Shown here: positions 44,148 through 53,628 of the stretch, piece after piece | Position numbering within the stretch: the stretch's first letter is position 1 | Layout: each line of letters begins with the position of its first letter | Assembly (NCBI RefSeq): GCF_022458865.1 | Contig: NZ_JAJNMU010000003.1 | Coordinates: 310,001-374,000 of the forward strand | Reading direction: 5' to 3' | Source of the DNA: Paenibacillus periandrae | GTDB taxonomy: Bacteria; Bacillota; Bacilli; Paenibacillales; NBRC-103111 | DNA length: 64,000 nt | Notes under the pieces: model-generated | What the model was told of the DNA's origin: nothing | Seen by the model: only the letters and a program-made list of their open reading frames with translations | The model's database searches: none | Made by a program: the position numbers and the translations under genes

Positions 44148-46955
44148 ATGACGCAAATAAACGGAGTATCCGTAACGATAACATATGACGCTTCCGATTC
44201 CTTGACAACCCATGATTCGGTAAGCTGGGCGATTACCCAACTGCAAACGGTGTTAACCCGTCAGGGCTTGCAGGTGAGCCATGCAGGCGATACAAGCCTG
44301 AAACCAACCGTCGATACGGCTGCCGATTTCGAGGTTATACCGGAAAGCATTCATATTCAGGTATCGGGAGCGGATTCAGTCGTGTCCAAGCAGCTGCTAA
44401 GAGCACACAGTATCGAAGCTCCGGAAGCTGCGGAATCCTTTAGTATCATTAATAATCAAACAGCCGAAGGAACTACCATTACGGTAATCGGTGTGGACGC
44501 AAATGGTCTCGTCTATGGACTGCTTGAGCTGGCTGACCGTGCTGCTTATAGCGAAGAGCCGGCGGCCGCGCTTCAAGCTGTCGAAACCTATTCCGATAAG
44601 CCTCATAACAAGGTGAGAAGTATTAACCGTTTATTCGTAAGTGAGGTTGAGGATAAGCCATGGTTCTATGACCTGGCGTTCTGGGATGAATATTTGACCG
44701 AGCTGGCAGGCCAACGTTTTAACCGGCTCCATTTGGCATTAGGAATGGGCTACGATTACGGGCATAATCCGAATGTAACGGACAATTACTTTTGCTTTGC
44801 CTATCCATATTTGCTGGATGTGCCAGGCTACGAGGTTCGTGCGGCAGAGCTGGCTGATGGAGAAATGGAGCGCAATTTGGAGACGCTGCAGTATATCGGC
44901 AGGGAAGCCAAGCGAAGGGGTATCCATTTTCAGCTGGGGATCTGGACACATGCCTTTGTGCAGGAGGATAGTCCAAACTCTGATTACACCATTACAGGTA
45001 TCGACGAATCCAACCATGCCGCTTATTGCCGTGATGCGCTGAAGCTGCTGCTGGAAACGTGCCCGGAAATCGACGGCGTGACGATTCGTACCCATTACGA
45101 GGGAGGCATTCCTGAACCGGCCCATCTGTTCTGGGAGGTCGTTATGAGCGGCGTTAAGGCTTGCGGACGACCTGTCGAAATCGATATGCACACCAAAGGT
45201 GTAGATGATCAGATGCTGCAGCTGTTCCTTGATACCGGCATGCCGGTGGTGCTGTCTCCGAAGTTTTGGGCGGAGCATATGGGCCTGCCTTATCACCAGG
45301 CTGGAATTCGTCCCTGGGAGCTTCCGGTGGCGAGCACGGATCGTCCTGACCTGATGTCCATTACGGCGACCTACCGTAGATTTACCCGCTATGGCTATGG
45401 CGACTATTTAAAAGAAGGCCGTTCATACGGTGTGCTCCACCGCATATGGCCAGGCACGCAAAGAGTACTGCTGTGGGCCGATCCGGCGATGGCAGCCGGC
45501 TACAGCCGTCGCGGCAGCTTCTGCGGCAGCATTGGCGTCGAGCTGTGCGAGCCGCTTGCCTTCAAAGGACGCAAGGGCAGCGGCAAGGAAGGCGGGCGTG
45601 AGCCTTATCTGGACAGCACCCTTCAGTTAGATGGACAGGAATGGAAAAAATATTTGTATTATTACCGTCTGTGGGGACGCTTGCTGTACAACCCGGATAC
45701 AGAGCCAGAGGTGTGGCAGCGATACCTTCGCCAGCAGTTTCACTCAGCAGCGGCTGATTGCGAACAGGCGCTAGCTTATGCCGGACGTATCCTGCCGCTA
45801 ATAACGACTGCACATCTGCCTTCAGCAGCTAACAATGTCTATTGGCCTGAAATTTATACGGACCAGACGATTGTCAGTACAGGGGAACCGTCGCCCTATG
45901 ACTTTGATACACCCGCACCGAAAACCTTTGGTTCGGTAAGTCCATTGGACTCGGCTTTATTTTACCGGGTCGATGACTTTGTTGACGATTGCCTGCGCAA
46001 TCAACGCAGCGGCAAGATGACACCACTCGAGGTTGCGGACCGGTTGTCCGATATGGCTGTATCGGCAGAGAAGCATCTTAGCACTGCGCAATCGCTGGTG
46101 GGAGATTCGACGGAAGCAACATATCGCAGGCTGGCTATCGATGTGGCTGCACAAGCGGGACTTGGGCATTTCTTTGCACACAAGCTGCGTGCTGCGGTTG
46201 CCTACTCCTGGCACGAACGGACGGGCAGCATGGAACGTCTGGAGGAAGCACTCAGCAGCTATCGGTCAGCGAGGACGGCCTGGGAGCAGGTAGTTGAAAC
46301 AACGAAGGATGTTTATCAGCCTGATCAGGTATACGGACACGTACAGATCATGCGTGGCAGCTGGGCGGACCGTCTGGAAGGCATCGATGCGAATATCGCC
46401 GTGATGGAGCAGGTGCACGCGAAGCTGCTCAGCGGTGTTGAAGCAGCGGCAGATGCAGAAACGGGAACAGACACGGCGGCATCAGCAGCTCCGTCCGCGG
46501 AAGCGTTCATCCCGCAAGCTGCATCCATTCAGGAGTTTATCCCCGCAGCGGTGACCGTAGGTCATTACCCTGACGCGCTAGCTTATGCGGATATTTTCCC
46601 CACAGCCGTGGTTGATTCAGCTAAGTTACGTCCAGCCTGCGAGCATGTGTCCCCTGTGCATTATCGCAAGGGTGCTCCGGTGGAGCTTGGTGTCAAGCTC
46701 TTGGGGTCGGTAGAGGGTGTGAAGGTGACCTTGTTGTACCGTCATGTCAATCAAGCTGAGGCTTATGAGACTGTAGCTATGTCTGGGAAAGATGGTTTGC
46801 TTACAGCTACAATTCCGGCTGCATATACCGATTCCGTGTACCCGTTAGTTTATTATTTTGAGCTTCAAGATGAGCGGAGTCACGCTTGGCTTGTACCCGG
46901 GTTTGACGCTGACTTATCCAACCAGCCGTATTATGAGCTTACGCAGATGGCCTAA
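44148..46955 (+). CDS. Large glycosidase-like protein A (unclassified)
   Basis: A 935-residue protein with no signal peptide. Residues 1-150 form an N-terminal domain with VIGVDANGLVYGLLELADRA, a pattern seen in domains that precede the barrels of GH20, GH67 and related enzymes. Residues 155-480 look like a TIM barrel: FNRLHLALGMGYDYGHNPNV, RRGIHFQLGIWTHAF, TIRTHYEGGIPEP (E318) and VEIDMHTKG (E344, D346), plus LCEPL (E468). A helical part follows, and an Ig-like C-terminal domain with LLYRHVNQAEAYETVAMS. It is paralogous to 49013-51661. I cannot name the family; an exo-acting intracellular glycosidase, possibly on uronic acid-containing glycans, is inferred. Confidence 0.75.
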   Translation: MTQINGVSVTITYDASDSLTTHDSVSWAITQLQTVLTRQGLQVSHAGDTSLKPTVDTAADFEVIPESIHIQVSGADSVVSKQLLRAHSIEAPEAAESFSIINNQTAEGTTITVIGVDANGLVYGLLELADRAAYSEEPAAALQAVETYSDKPHNKVRSINRLFVSEVEDKPWFYDLAFWDEYLTELAGQRFNRLHLALGMGYDYGHNPNVTDNYFCFAYPYLLDVPGYEVRAAELADGEMERNLETLQYIGREAKRRGIHFQLGIWTHAFVQEDSPNSDYTITGIDESNHAAYCRDALKLLLETCPEIDGVTIRTHYEGGIPEPAHLFWEVVMSGVKACGRPVEIDMHTKGVDDQMLQLFLDTGMPVVLSPKFWAEHMGLPYHQAGIRPWELPVASTDRPDLMSITATYRRFTRYGYGDYLKEGRSYGVLHRIWPGTQRVLLWADPAMAAGYSRRGSFCGSIGVELCEPLAFKGRKGSGKEGGREPYLDSTLQLDGQEWKKYLYYYRLWGRLLYNPDTEPEVWQRYLRQQFHSAAADCEQALAYAGRILPLITTAHLPSAANNVYWPEIYTDQTIVSTGEPSPYDFDTPAPKTFGSVSPLDSALFYRVDDFVDDCLRNQRSGKMTPLEVADRLSDMAVSAEKHLSTAQSLVGDSTEATYRRLAIDVAAQAGLGHFFAHKLRAAVAYSWHERTGSMERLEEALSSYRSARTAWEQVVETTKDVYQPDQVYGHVQIMRGSWADRLEGIDANIAVMEQVHAKLLSGVEAAADAETGTDTAASAAPSAEAFIPQAASIQEFIPAAVTVGHYPDALAYADIFPTAVVDSAKLRPACEHVSPVHYRKGAPVELGVKLLGSVEGVKVTLLYRHVNQAEAYETVAMSGKDGLLTATIPAAYTDSVYPLVYYFELQDERSHAWLVPGFDADLSNQPYYELTQMA

Positions 46956-47015
46956 GCAGGTATCAGCATGAGCTGTTGCCGTTTGATATTCCCCAAATGA
47001 AGAGAGGTGTTGCAT

Positions 47016-47984
47016 ATGCAGGAGCCTAATGCATTGGCCAACATGAAACTTACAAAAAGACGGCAGGTAACCGGATTCTGGCCACGGCTCGGAATTCGGA
47101 TGCTGCAATACAAATATATGTATTTGCTCGCACTGCCGGGTGTCCTGTATTTTATTTTATTCAAATTTGTGCCGATGTGGGGTTTGCTGATTGCCTTCAA
47201 GGATTATAATCCGTTCAGCGGATTTTGGGGCAGCCCGTGGGTTGGCGGCAAGCATTTTGAATCGCTGTTCTCAGATAACAATTTTTATATTATGCTGCGC
47301 AACACGTTTTCGATTAACCTGATCGGACTGGTGTTCATGTTCCCGCTGCCGATCCTCCTGGCGCTTATGCTGAATGAGGTTAGACACGAAGCCTTCAAGC
47401 GGTTTAATCAGTCTATCGTATATTTGCCCCACTTCCTGTCCTGGGTTGTGGTGGCAAGTATGACCTTCTTTATTTTGTCTACCGATGTAGGGATTGTGAA
47501 CAAGCTGATTACCGGATCAGGTCGCGAAAGTGTGGCCTTTCTAACGAACCCGAACTATTTTTGGGGGATGATCACCGCACAAAATATGTGGAAGGAAGCA
47601 GGCTGGGGTACGATCATCTTCCTCGCAGCCATGGCCGGCGTCGATCCGCAGCGGTATGAAGCAGCTGTTGTGGACGGTGCCTCACGCTGGCGCCAAATCT
47701 GGCATGTGACCCTGCCGGCGATTCGTCCGACCATTATCATTTTGCTGATTTTAAGACTGGGTCATATGGTGGATATCGGCTTTGAGCAGGTGCTGCTGAT
47801 GCAAAATCCATTGGTGCTGTCCGTTTCCGAGGTATTCGATACGTATGCATATACTCACGGAATCTTGAAGGGACAGATCAGTGCAGGGGTAACGGTAGGC
47901 ATGTTCAAGGGCTTCGTCGGCCTTGTACTTGTCATGGTATCCAATTATGTTGTCAAAAAACTCGGCCACGAAGGCATTTATTGA
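47016..47984 (+). CDS. LplB-type sugar ABC transporter permease
   Basis: A 322-residue permease with six membrane segments. It begins with a basic segment, then YMYLLALPGVLYFILFKFVP, and has the EAA coupling motif EAAVVDGASRWRQIWHVTLP in the fifth loop, as in LplB. AGAGAGGTG lies before the ATG at 47016. It pairs with LplC at 48001 and the lipoprotein at 39125. Its position between the two large glycosidase-like genes ties these enzymes to the transporter. Confidence 0.9.
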   Translation: MQEPNALANMKLTKRRQVTGFWPRLGIRMLQYKYMYLLALPGVLYFILFKFVPMWGLLIAFKDYNPFSGFWGSPWVGGKHFESLFSDNNFYIMLRNTFSINLIGLVFMFPLPILLALMLNEVRHEAFKRFNQSIVYLPHFLSWVVVASMTFFILSTDVGIVNKLITGSGRESVAFLTNPNYFWGMITAQNMWKEAGWGTIIFLAAMAGVDPQRYEAAVVDGASRWRQIWHVTLPAIRPTIIILLILRLGHMVDIGFEQVLLMQNPLVLSVSEVFDTYAYTHGILKGQISAGVTVGMFKGFVGLVLVMVSNYVVKKLGHEGIY

Positions 47985-48000
47985 GGGGAGGATACCTGCT

Positions 48001-48882
48001 ATGAGCTTTGTTGCCAGTAAAAAGCTGACGTCGTTCGATTGGGTGAACTACACCCTGCTCGGGATCATCTCGGCGGTGTGCGTGTTTCCGTTTCTGTATG
48101 TGTTCAGTGTTTCCTTTACAGATCCGAAGGTGTACGTGCCGCTGCAATTTTATATTTTTCCGGAAAAATGGTCACTGATCTCTTATAAATACATTTTGTC
48201 GACCAACAGCTTTCTGAACTCGTTAAAAAGTACAACGTTTATAACCGTGGTCGGGACGGTGCTTAATGTCGTGGTATCGTTCTCGCTTGCATATGCGTTA
48301 ACCAAAAAAGGCATGCCCGGGCGAGGAATCATGCTGAGCGCCGTCATTTTCACGCTTGTTTTTAATGCGGGGATCGTACCGAGCTACATTTTGATTAAGG
48401 AATTGGGGCTGCTCAATTCGTACTGGTCATTGATCTGGTCGGGCTTAACCAGTGCCTGGAGTCTGATTGTGATCAAAAGCTTTCTCGAATCGCTGCCCTC
48501 CGAGCTCGAGGACTCGGCCAGAATCGACGGCTGCACGGATTTGGGGGTATTTTTAAGGATTGTCATTCCGCTTTCCATGCCTGCGATTGCCGCGTTTACG
48601 CTGTTCTTTGCAGTCGCCCACTGGAACACTTACTTTAATGCATTGATTTATATTTCCGATTCCAAAAAATGGACGCTGCAGGTACTCGTCAAAACACTGG
48701 TGATCGATTCCGATTCCAATGGGGTCGGTCAGGCGGGGGCTGGCGGCGATGACAGGACACTGCCGCAGGAAACGATTCGGATGGCTGCGATCATGCTGTC
48801 GATGGCGCCGATTCTGGTCATCTATCCTTTTTTGCAAAAGCATTTTGCCAAAGGGGTCATGCTCGGTTCGGTTAAGGGATAA
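48001..48882 (+). CDS. LplC-type sugar ABC transporter permease
   Basis: A 293-residue permease of the carbohydrate uptake family with six membrane segments and the EAA motif ELEDSARIDGCTDLGVFLRI followed by VIPLSMPAIAAF. The ATG at 48001 follows GAGGGGAGG; the earlier frame start at 47923 would overlap LplB. It begins 16 bases after LplB, so the two are co-translated. Followed by a hairpin that may reduce transcription of the next gene. Confidence 0.9.
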   Translation: MSFVASKKLTSFDWVNYTLLGIISAVCVFPFLYVFSVSFTDPKVYVPLQFYIFPEKWSLISYKYILSTNSFLNSLKSTTFITVVGTVLNVVVSFSLAYALTKKGMPGRGIMLSAVIFTLVFNAGIVPSYILIKELGLLNSYWSLIWSGLTSAWSLIVIKSFLESLPSELEDSARIDGCTDLGVFLRIVIPLSMPAIAAFTLFFAVAHWNTYFNALIYISDSKKWTLQVLVKTLVIDSDSNGVGQAGAGGDDRTLPQETIRMAAIMLSMAPILVIYPFLQKHFAKGVMLGSVKG

Positions 48883-48890
48883 CAAATCAG

Positions 48891-48917
48891 GAAGCTCGAT
48901 CTACATCGGGCTTCTTC
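48891..48917 (+). terminator. Hairpin between LplC and glycosidase-like gene B
   Basis: GAAGCTCGAT and ATCGGGCTTC pair around CTAC with a short TTC tail. It may act as a partial terminator or processing site within the operon. Confidence 0.5.
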
Positions 48918-49012
48918 AGCATGGAAGGACAGACTGAAATTGAAGGTTGGGCGGACATTCAGAGGAAGCACATTTAAGTGATGTCAATAGGATGTGAAGG
49001 AGATGTTGATGG

Positions 49013-51661
49013 ATGAAGCAGGGAAAAGACGACAAGTTAACGGTAAATGTGGTTCGTGACACATCGGATGTATTAGCGGTGAGCGAACCGGTGAACTGGG
49101 CAGTTGCCCGGTTGGCAAACGTGCTGGAGCAGCAAGCCATAGAGCTTACGGAAACAGCCCTAGACGGTCAGGGCAAGGTAACCCGAAACGCCACAGCAGA
49201 CACGCTTCGAATAACGATTGCAGGAAATTCCGAAGGCTCGGCCGTTGCCGAGTCGTTCCTGATCCGTCAGGAGGCTGCCGAAGCCGAAGGCTCAACAAGC
49301 CTGCTGCACATTACTGGTGCCGATGAACGCGGCTTGGTCTATGCGATATTGGAGCTGGCCGACCGTGTCCGCTGCAGTGAAGCGCCGCTTGCGGATCTGA
49401 TCGAAATCGATTCCTACTCGGGTGAGCCTGCCAACGAGATTCGCAGCATCAGCCGATCCTTCTGCAGTGAAATTGAAGATAAGTCGTGGTTCTATGATCA
49501 GGCCTTCTGGCTGGAATATTTGACGGAGCTGGCTACCCATCGATTCAATCGATTTCACCTTACACTCGGGATTTCGTATGATTATGGTCATGATCCGAAT
49601 GTGCAGGATAATTATTTTGGCTTCGTCTACCCGTATTTCCTGGATGTACCGGGCTATCAGGTTCGTGTTCGGGACATGCCGCAGGAGGAAGTCTCACGGA
49701 ATCTGGAGACGCTGCAGTTTATTAGTCGGGAAGCGAAGCGTCGCGGGATTCATTTTCAGCTGGGGTTGTGGAACCATGCGTATCAAATGGCCGACAGCCC
49801 AAATGAGCTGCACATCATTGACGGCGTGGACGAGTCCAATCATGCTGTCTACTGCCGCGACGGATTGCGGCTTCTGCTGGAGCGCTGCCCGGATATCGAT
49901 GGCGTCACACTACGCACACATTACGAGGGAGGTATTCCTGAGCCATCCCACGTATTCTGGAAAGAGGTCATGAAGGGCTTGACCGCGTGTGGACGCACGA
50001 TCGAAATCGATATGCATCCCAAAGGTGTTGACGAGCAAATGCTGGAGGTCGCCCTGGGTACGGGGATGCCGGTGATCGTTTCCCCCAAATTTTGGGCGGA
50101 ACATATGGGATTGCCTTATCACCAGGCGGCTATACGTACGAAGGAGCTTCCCGTCGCGACGACGGACCGTGCGGATCTGATGCTGATTACCAACACTTAT
50201 CGCAGGTTTACCAGATACGGCTATGCGGATTACTTGAATGATAATCGCAGAACCGGTGTGCTTCATCGCATTTGGCCAGGCACACAGCGGGTGCTGCTGT
50301 GGGGCGATCCGGCGATGGCTGCAGGATATGGACGCAGCAGCAGCTTTTGTGGAAGCCTCGGTGTGGAGCTATGCGAGCCGATGTCGTTCAAGGCCCGCAA
50401 GACAAGCGGAACTCCTGGGGGCCGGGAGCTTTATAAGGAAGAAGCCTTAAAGCTTCCTGGGGAGGAATGGAAGAAGTTTTTGTATACGTATCGTGTGTGG
50501 GGCAGGCTCATCTATAATCCCGAAGCTGATTCTGCTGAATGGATGAGATATTTGCGCTATGAATTCAAGAAGGCAGCACCAGATCTGGAGCAGGCGCTTG
50601 CCCATGCCAGCCGTATTCTGCTGTTGTTCACAACAGCGCATTTGCCCTCTGCATCCAACAATTATTACTGGCCGGAAATGTACAATAATCTGGGAATCGT
50701 GAATACAGGCAAGCTGTCCGAGAGTGCCTTCGATACACCAGAACCACATACGTTCGGAGCGGTTAGTCCATTGGATACAGCTATCTTTTATGGCATTAAC
50801 GAATTTGTTGCCGATTATTTGCAGAACCGACTCCAAGGCAAGTACTCGCCGCTTGCGGTTGCTGCGTGGCTGGAGGAGCTGGCAGATACGGCAGAACGGC
50901 ACCTGGCTGCCGCTGATTCACTCATTGGTGACCAGACAATAGCCAATTATCGGCGTTGGTCCGTAGACATTGCTGCCCTGGCCGGACTGGGTCATTTCTT
51001 TGCACAAAAGCTGCGGGCAGGTGTATCCTATGCGCTGTTCGAGCAAACAGGTCATGTGCAGCAGCTGCGTGAGGCATTGGGCAGCTACCGCTCCGCCAGA
51101 GCAGATTGGCAGCACATCATCGACGTGACCCAAGACGTTTATCGCGATGATATTACATTCGGCTATAAGGCTCATATGAAAGGGCACTGGGCTGATCGCA
51201 TGTCGGGTATTGAAGCGGATATTGCCGATATGGAGCAGGTATATGCCCGAGCAGCTGCCGCTGATAGCCGTGATCCGTTGTCTAACGAGTCGGCAGCAAC
51301 TGTAAGCTTCCCGGATAATTCAGCAGTGCCGCCTCGGCCGATTCTTCATCACACGCCTCCGCAGATTATTCTCAAGGGTGAGGCTGTTGAACTGCACGCG
51401 ATGCTCGTCGGGCAAGCAGCAGGACTGCAGATCAGCCTGCTATACAGACATGTTAACCAGGCGGAGGCTTACGTAACCGTGCCCATGTCGATTGAGAACG
51501 GAGTGTATAAAGCTGTCATTCCCGGCAGCTATACGGATTCACCTTATCCTGTTTTGTATTACTTTGAGCTGACTAATGAGCAGGGTGCGGTGTGGCTGGA
51601 GCCTGGTCTGGCAGCGAACTTATCAAATCAGCCCTATTATGTGCTCCAATACCAGGGCTGA
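49013..51661 (+). CDS. Large glycosidase-like protein B (unclassified), paralogue of A
   Basis: An 882-residue protein with the same layout as 44148-46955: N-terminal domain with RGLVYAILELADRVR, barrel segments RFHLTLGISYDYGHDPNV, RRGIHFQLGLWNHAY, LRTHYEGGIPEP (E305) and EIDMHPKG (E331, D333), helical part, and Ig-like end with LLYRHVNQAEAYVTVPM. By eye well over half of the barrel residues are identical to protein A, while the N-terminal 100 residues and a linker near residue 760 differ most. GAAGGAGAT precedes the ATG. It lacks a signal peptide, so it should act in the cytoplasm on imported material. The retained pair suggests two related but distinct linkages. Confidence 0.75.
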   Translation: MKQGKDDKLTVNVVRDTSDVLAVSEPVNWAVARLANVLEQQAIELTETALDGQGKVTRNATADTLRITIAGNSEGSAVAESFLIRQEAAEAEGSTSLLHITGADERGLVYAILELADRVRCSEAPLADLIEIDSYSGEPANEIRSISRSFCSEIEDKSWFYDQAFWLEYLTELATHRFNRFHLTLGISYDYGHDPNVQDNYFGFVYPYFLDVPGYQVRVRDMPQEEVSRNLETLQFISREAKRRGIHFQLGLWNHAYQMADSPNELHIIDGVDESNHAVYCRDGLRLLLERCPDIDGVTLRTHYEGGIPEPSHVFWKEVMKGLTACGRTIEIDMHPKGVDEQMLEVALGTGMPVIVSPKFWAEHMGLPYHQAAIRTKELPVATTDRADLMLITNTYRRFTRYGYADYLNDNRRTGVLHRIWPGTQRVLLWGDPAMAAGYGRSSSFCGSLGVELCEPMSFKARKTSGTPGGRELYKEEALKLPGEEWKKFLYTYRVWGRLIYNPEADSAEWMRYLRYEFKKAAPDLEQALAHASRILLLFTTAHLPSASNNYYWPEMYNNLGIVNTGKLSESAFDTPEPHTFGAVSPLDTAIFYGINEFVADYLQNRLQGKYSPLAVAAWLEELADTAERHLAAADSLIGDQTIANYRRWSVDIAALAGLGHFFAQKLRAGVSYALFEQTGHVQQLREALGSYRSARADWQHIIDVTQDVYRDDITFGYKAHMKGHWADRMSGIEADIADMEQVYARAAAADSRDPLSNESAATVSFPDNSAVPPRPILHHTPPQIILKGEAVELHAMLVGQAAGLQISLLYRHVNQAEAYVTVPMSIENGVYKAVIPGSYTDSPYPVLYYFELTNEQGAVWLEPGLAANLSNQPYYVLQYQG

Positions 51662-51706
51662 GGCAATCGGTTCATTTATTGTGATCTGTTGTTCAGCAAG
51701 GTGGAG

Positions 51707-52027
51707 CTACCCACCGAATGAGTCACGGAACGCCTTGGACAATACGACGAGGTCTACCTTCCATAGCTCAGCAATCTCTGGAGCCACGTGCTCTTCCCAC
51801 CAATCGGAGAGCACTCTGCGGTTGCTGCCGTTTGCCACAATCCATGGCAAATTCAAAATTACTTTTTTAAAATAAAGCTCGTCAGCCTGCTTCACCAGCT
51901 CGGGTGTAATATACTGCCCGAGCTTTTTGCGTGTCCGAAACATCTCGCGACTGCAGGAACGTCTTATTTTGCGTGCTGTGGGATAATCCTGATCATGTTT
52001 GACATTATTATTCAACGGCTTCACCAT
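51707..52027 (-). CDS. Small conserved protein, function unknown
   Basis: A 106-residue basic protein with ARKIRRSCSREMFRTRKKLG and NLPWIVANGSNRRVLSDWWE. I recall similar small proteins in Paenibacillus genomes, some with an unsupported 'dehydrogenase' label, but no cofactor motif is visible here. GGAAGGAG precedes the ATG. It converges on the carbohydrate operon with only 45 bases between the stop codons and no evident terminator. Confidence 0.65.
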   Translation of the reverse strand: MVKPLNNNVKHDQDYPTARKIRRSCSREMFRTRKKLGQYITPELVKQADELYFKKVILNLPWIVANGSNRRVLSDWWEEHVAPEIAELWKVDLVVLSKAFRDSFGG

Positions 52028-52201
52028 GAGGCTTCGCTCCTTCCTGTTATAGATTATGCGGAGGAGGCCTCAAGCGAAACTGTGCCTGGCAAAAACCGAA
52101 GCGCAGCATACAAGCTGGTTCGATAGCCCGCAAATATGTTAGAATGAAAAAGATGATTAGGCGGAGTTATTCCGGAGTAGAGAGGAAGAGGCTGGAAGAG
52201 G

Positions 52202-52807
52202 ATGCTAAAAGAATTGATTCATAGCGCTTTAGTGTTTATTGAGGGTCTAGGTGTATGGGGGATTTTACTCGGATTGATGCTTGAGGTGATTCCAAGCGAG
52301 CTTGTACTGTCCTTTGGTGGATATCTGGTTTCACAAGGAAGGGTATCGTTCTTCTGGGCCATCGTATTTGGAACAATCGGTTGTGTCCTTCAGCAGGTTA
52401 TCCTGTATTGGATTGGGCGGTATGGGGGCAGACCCTTTGTTGAGAAATACGGCAAATATTTGCTGCTTAAGCCGCATTTCATTGACATGGCAGAAAAATG
52501 GTTCAACAAATATGGAGCGGGGATGGTGTTCACTGCCAGATTTATCCCGGTTGTACGGCAGGCGATCTCCATTCCCGCAGGTATGGCGCGGATGCCTATG
52601 CTGCAATTTCTTTTGTACACGATGCTTGGAACGATTCCATGGGCCATTTTATTTGTTTATCTAGGTCGTACACTGGGCTCGAACTGGGAGCAAATCAATG
52701 AGATTGCAGCTCCGTATATGAGACCTTTGATCATCTCGGGTATTATTCTTATTCTTTTGTATATTATTTTTAAAGTATTAACCCGGAATCGTAAGCGCAG
52801 CGCATAA
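52202..52807 (+). CDS. DedA family membrane protein
   Basis: A 201-residue DedA/VTT-domain protein with four to six membrane segments. It has EVIPSELVLSFGGYL near the start and the conserved FTARFIPVVRQAISIPAGMA, with the arginine-proline signature, then MLQFLLYTMLGTIPWAIL. DedA proteins act in lipid flipping and membrane homeostasis. Ends in a basic tail (KVLTRNRKRSA). It is monocistronic, with a clear terminator after it. Confidence 0.9.
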   Translation: MLKELIHSALVFIEGLGVWGILLGLMLEVIPSELVLSFGGYLVSQGRVSFFWAIVFGTIGCVLQQVILYWIGRYGGRPFVEKYGKYLLLKPHFIDMAEKWFNKYGAGMVFTARFIPVVRQAISIPAGMARMPMLQFLLYTMLGTIPWAILFVYLGRTLGSNWEQINEIAAPYMRPLIISGIILILLYIIFKVLTRNRKRSA

Positions 52808-52848
52808 AATAGCGAATACAACATTGTACGAAATGCAGCGACAACATG

Positions 52849-52878
52849 AAGCCCCGTTCTTATCGGAATGGGGTTTTT
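52849..52878 (+). terminator. Terminator after dedA-type gene
   Basis: AAGCCCC/GGGGTT with an inner TTC/GAA stem and a TTTTT tail, about 40 bases after the stop codon. Confidence 0.7.
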
Positions 52879-53049
52879 GCGTACGCGGATGTGGCGAAAT
52901 CACCAATCTTGTGCTGACGGTTATCGCTTCATGTCATTTGTCTGTAGATTTTTGATTGTCCAGGGTGTTCTCAAAAGAAGAGTTTGTTTTCGCAGCAGTT
53001 TCTCGTTAAAATAAGAAGGATAGCAGCCCATAAGGAGGTTTTAGGAACC

Positions 53050-53616
53050 ATGAGTACAAACCTGGAAAGTAAGCTTCGCACAGGCTTGAAGCCGCAGCAA
53101 TTTATTGATGGTATGACGAAGAATCAAGAAAAATTTGTGGAGTGGTACGAAGCTTTCACATGGGAAAACGAGGACGACAAGGAGTTTTTCGAATCCTTGA
53201 ACAATCGTGATGACCTGCGTTGCCTCGCATTGATCGCGGATTGGTGCGGTGATGTGGTGCGTAACGTACCAGTCGTGTTCCGCGCATTGGAAATTTCCGG
53301 TGTACCTACCGAGGTATTGATCAAGGAAGAGCATCCGGATGTGATGGCACAGTTTTTGACAGGTGGCGGGGAAGCCGTTCCTATTATTATTTTCACTGAT
53401 TTCAGCGGTCATGTACTTGGGCATTGGGGACCTCGTCCTGCACATGTACAGTCGGTGATGACCCAGTTCAAAAAGGAAAACCCGGATCGTAACGCTGCGG
53501 ATTATAATGAGAAAATTCAGGTGGCGCGCCAGGAAATGGGCCGTCAGTACGGAGAAGGCACCGGTTATCAAACCGTTATCGTCAAAGAACTGCGCGACCT
53601 GCTTTCCTCGTTTTAA
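53050..53616 (+). CDS. Thioredoxin-fold protein with a single active-site cysteine
   Basis: A 188-residue thioredoxin-like protein. The active-site region reads LIADWCGDVVRNVPVVFRAL, so the second cysteine of the usual WCxxC is missing (WCGDV). GGGEAVPIIIFTDFSGHVLG holds the cis-proline position. Proteins of this type in Firmicutes are annotated as thioredoxin family without known partner. AAGGAGG lies upstream of ATG 53050. The next gene begins 12 bases after its stop, so the two form an operon. Confidence 0.82.
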   Translation: MSTNLESKLRTGLKPQQFIDGMTKNQEKFVEWYEAFTWENEDDKEFFESLNNRDDLRCLALIADWCGDVVRNVPVVFRALEISGVPTEVLIKEEHPDVMAQFLTGGGEAVPIIIFTDFSGHVLGHWGPRPAHVQSVMTQFKKENPDRNAADYNEKIQVARQEMGRQYGEGTGYQTVIVKELRDLLSSF

Positions 53617-53628
53617 GGCGGGCGTACG

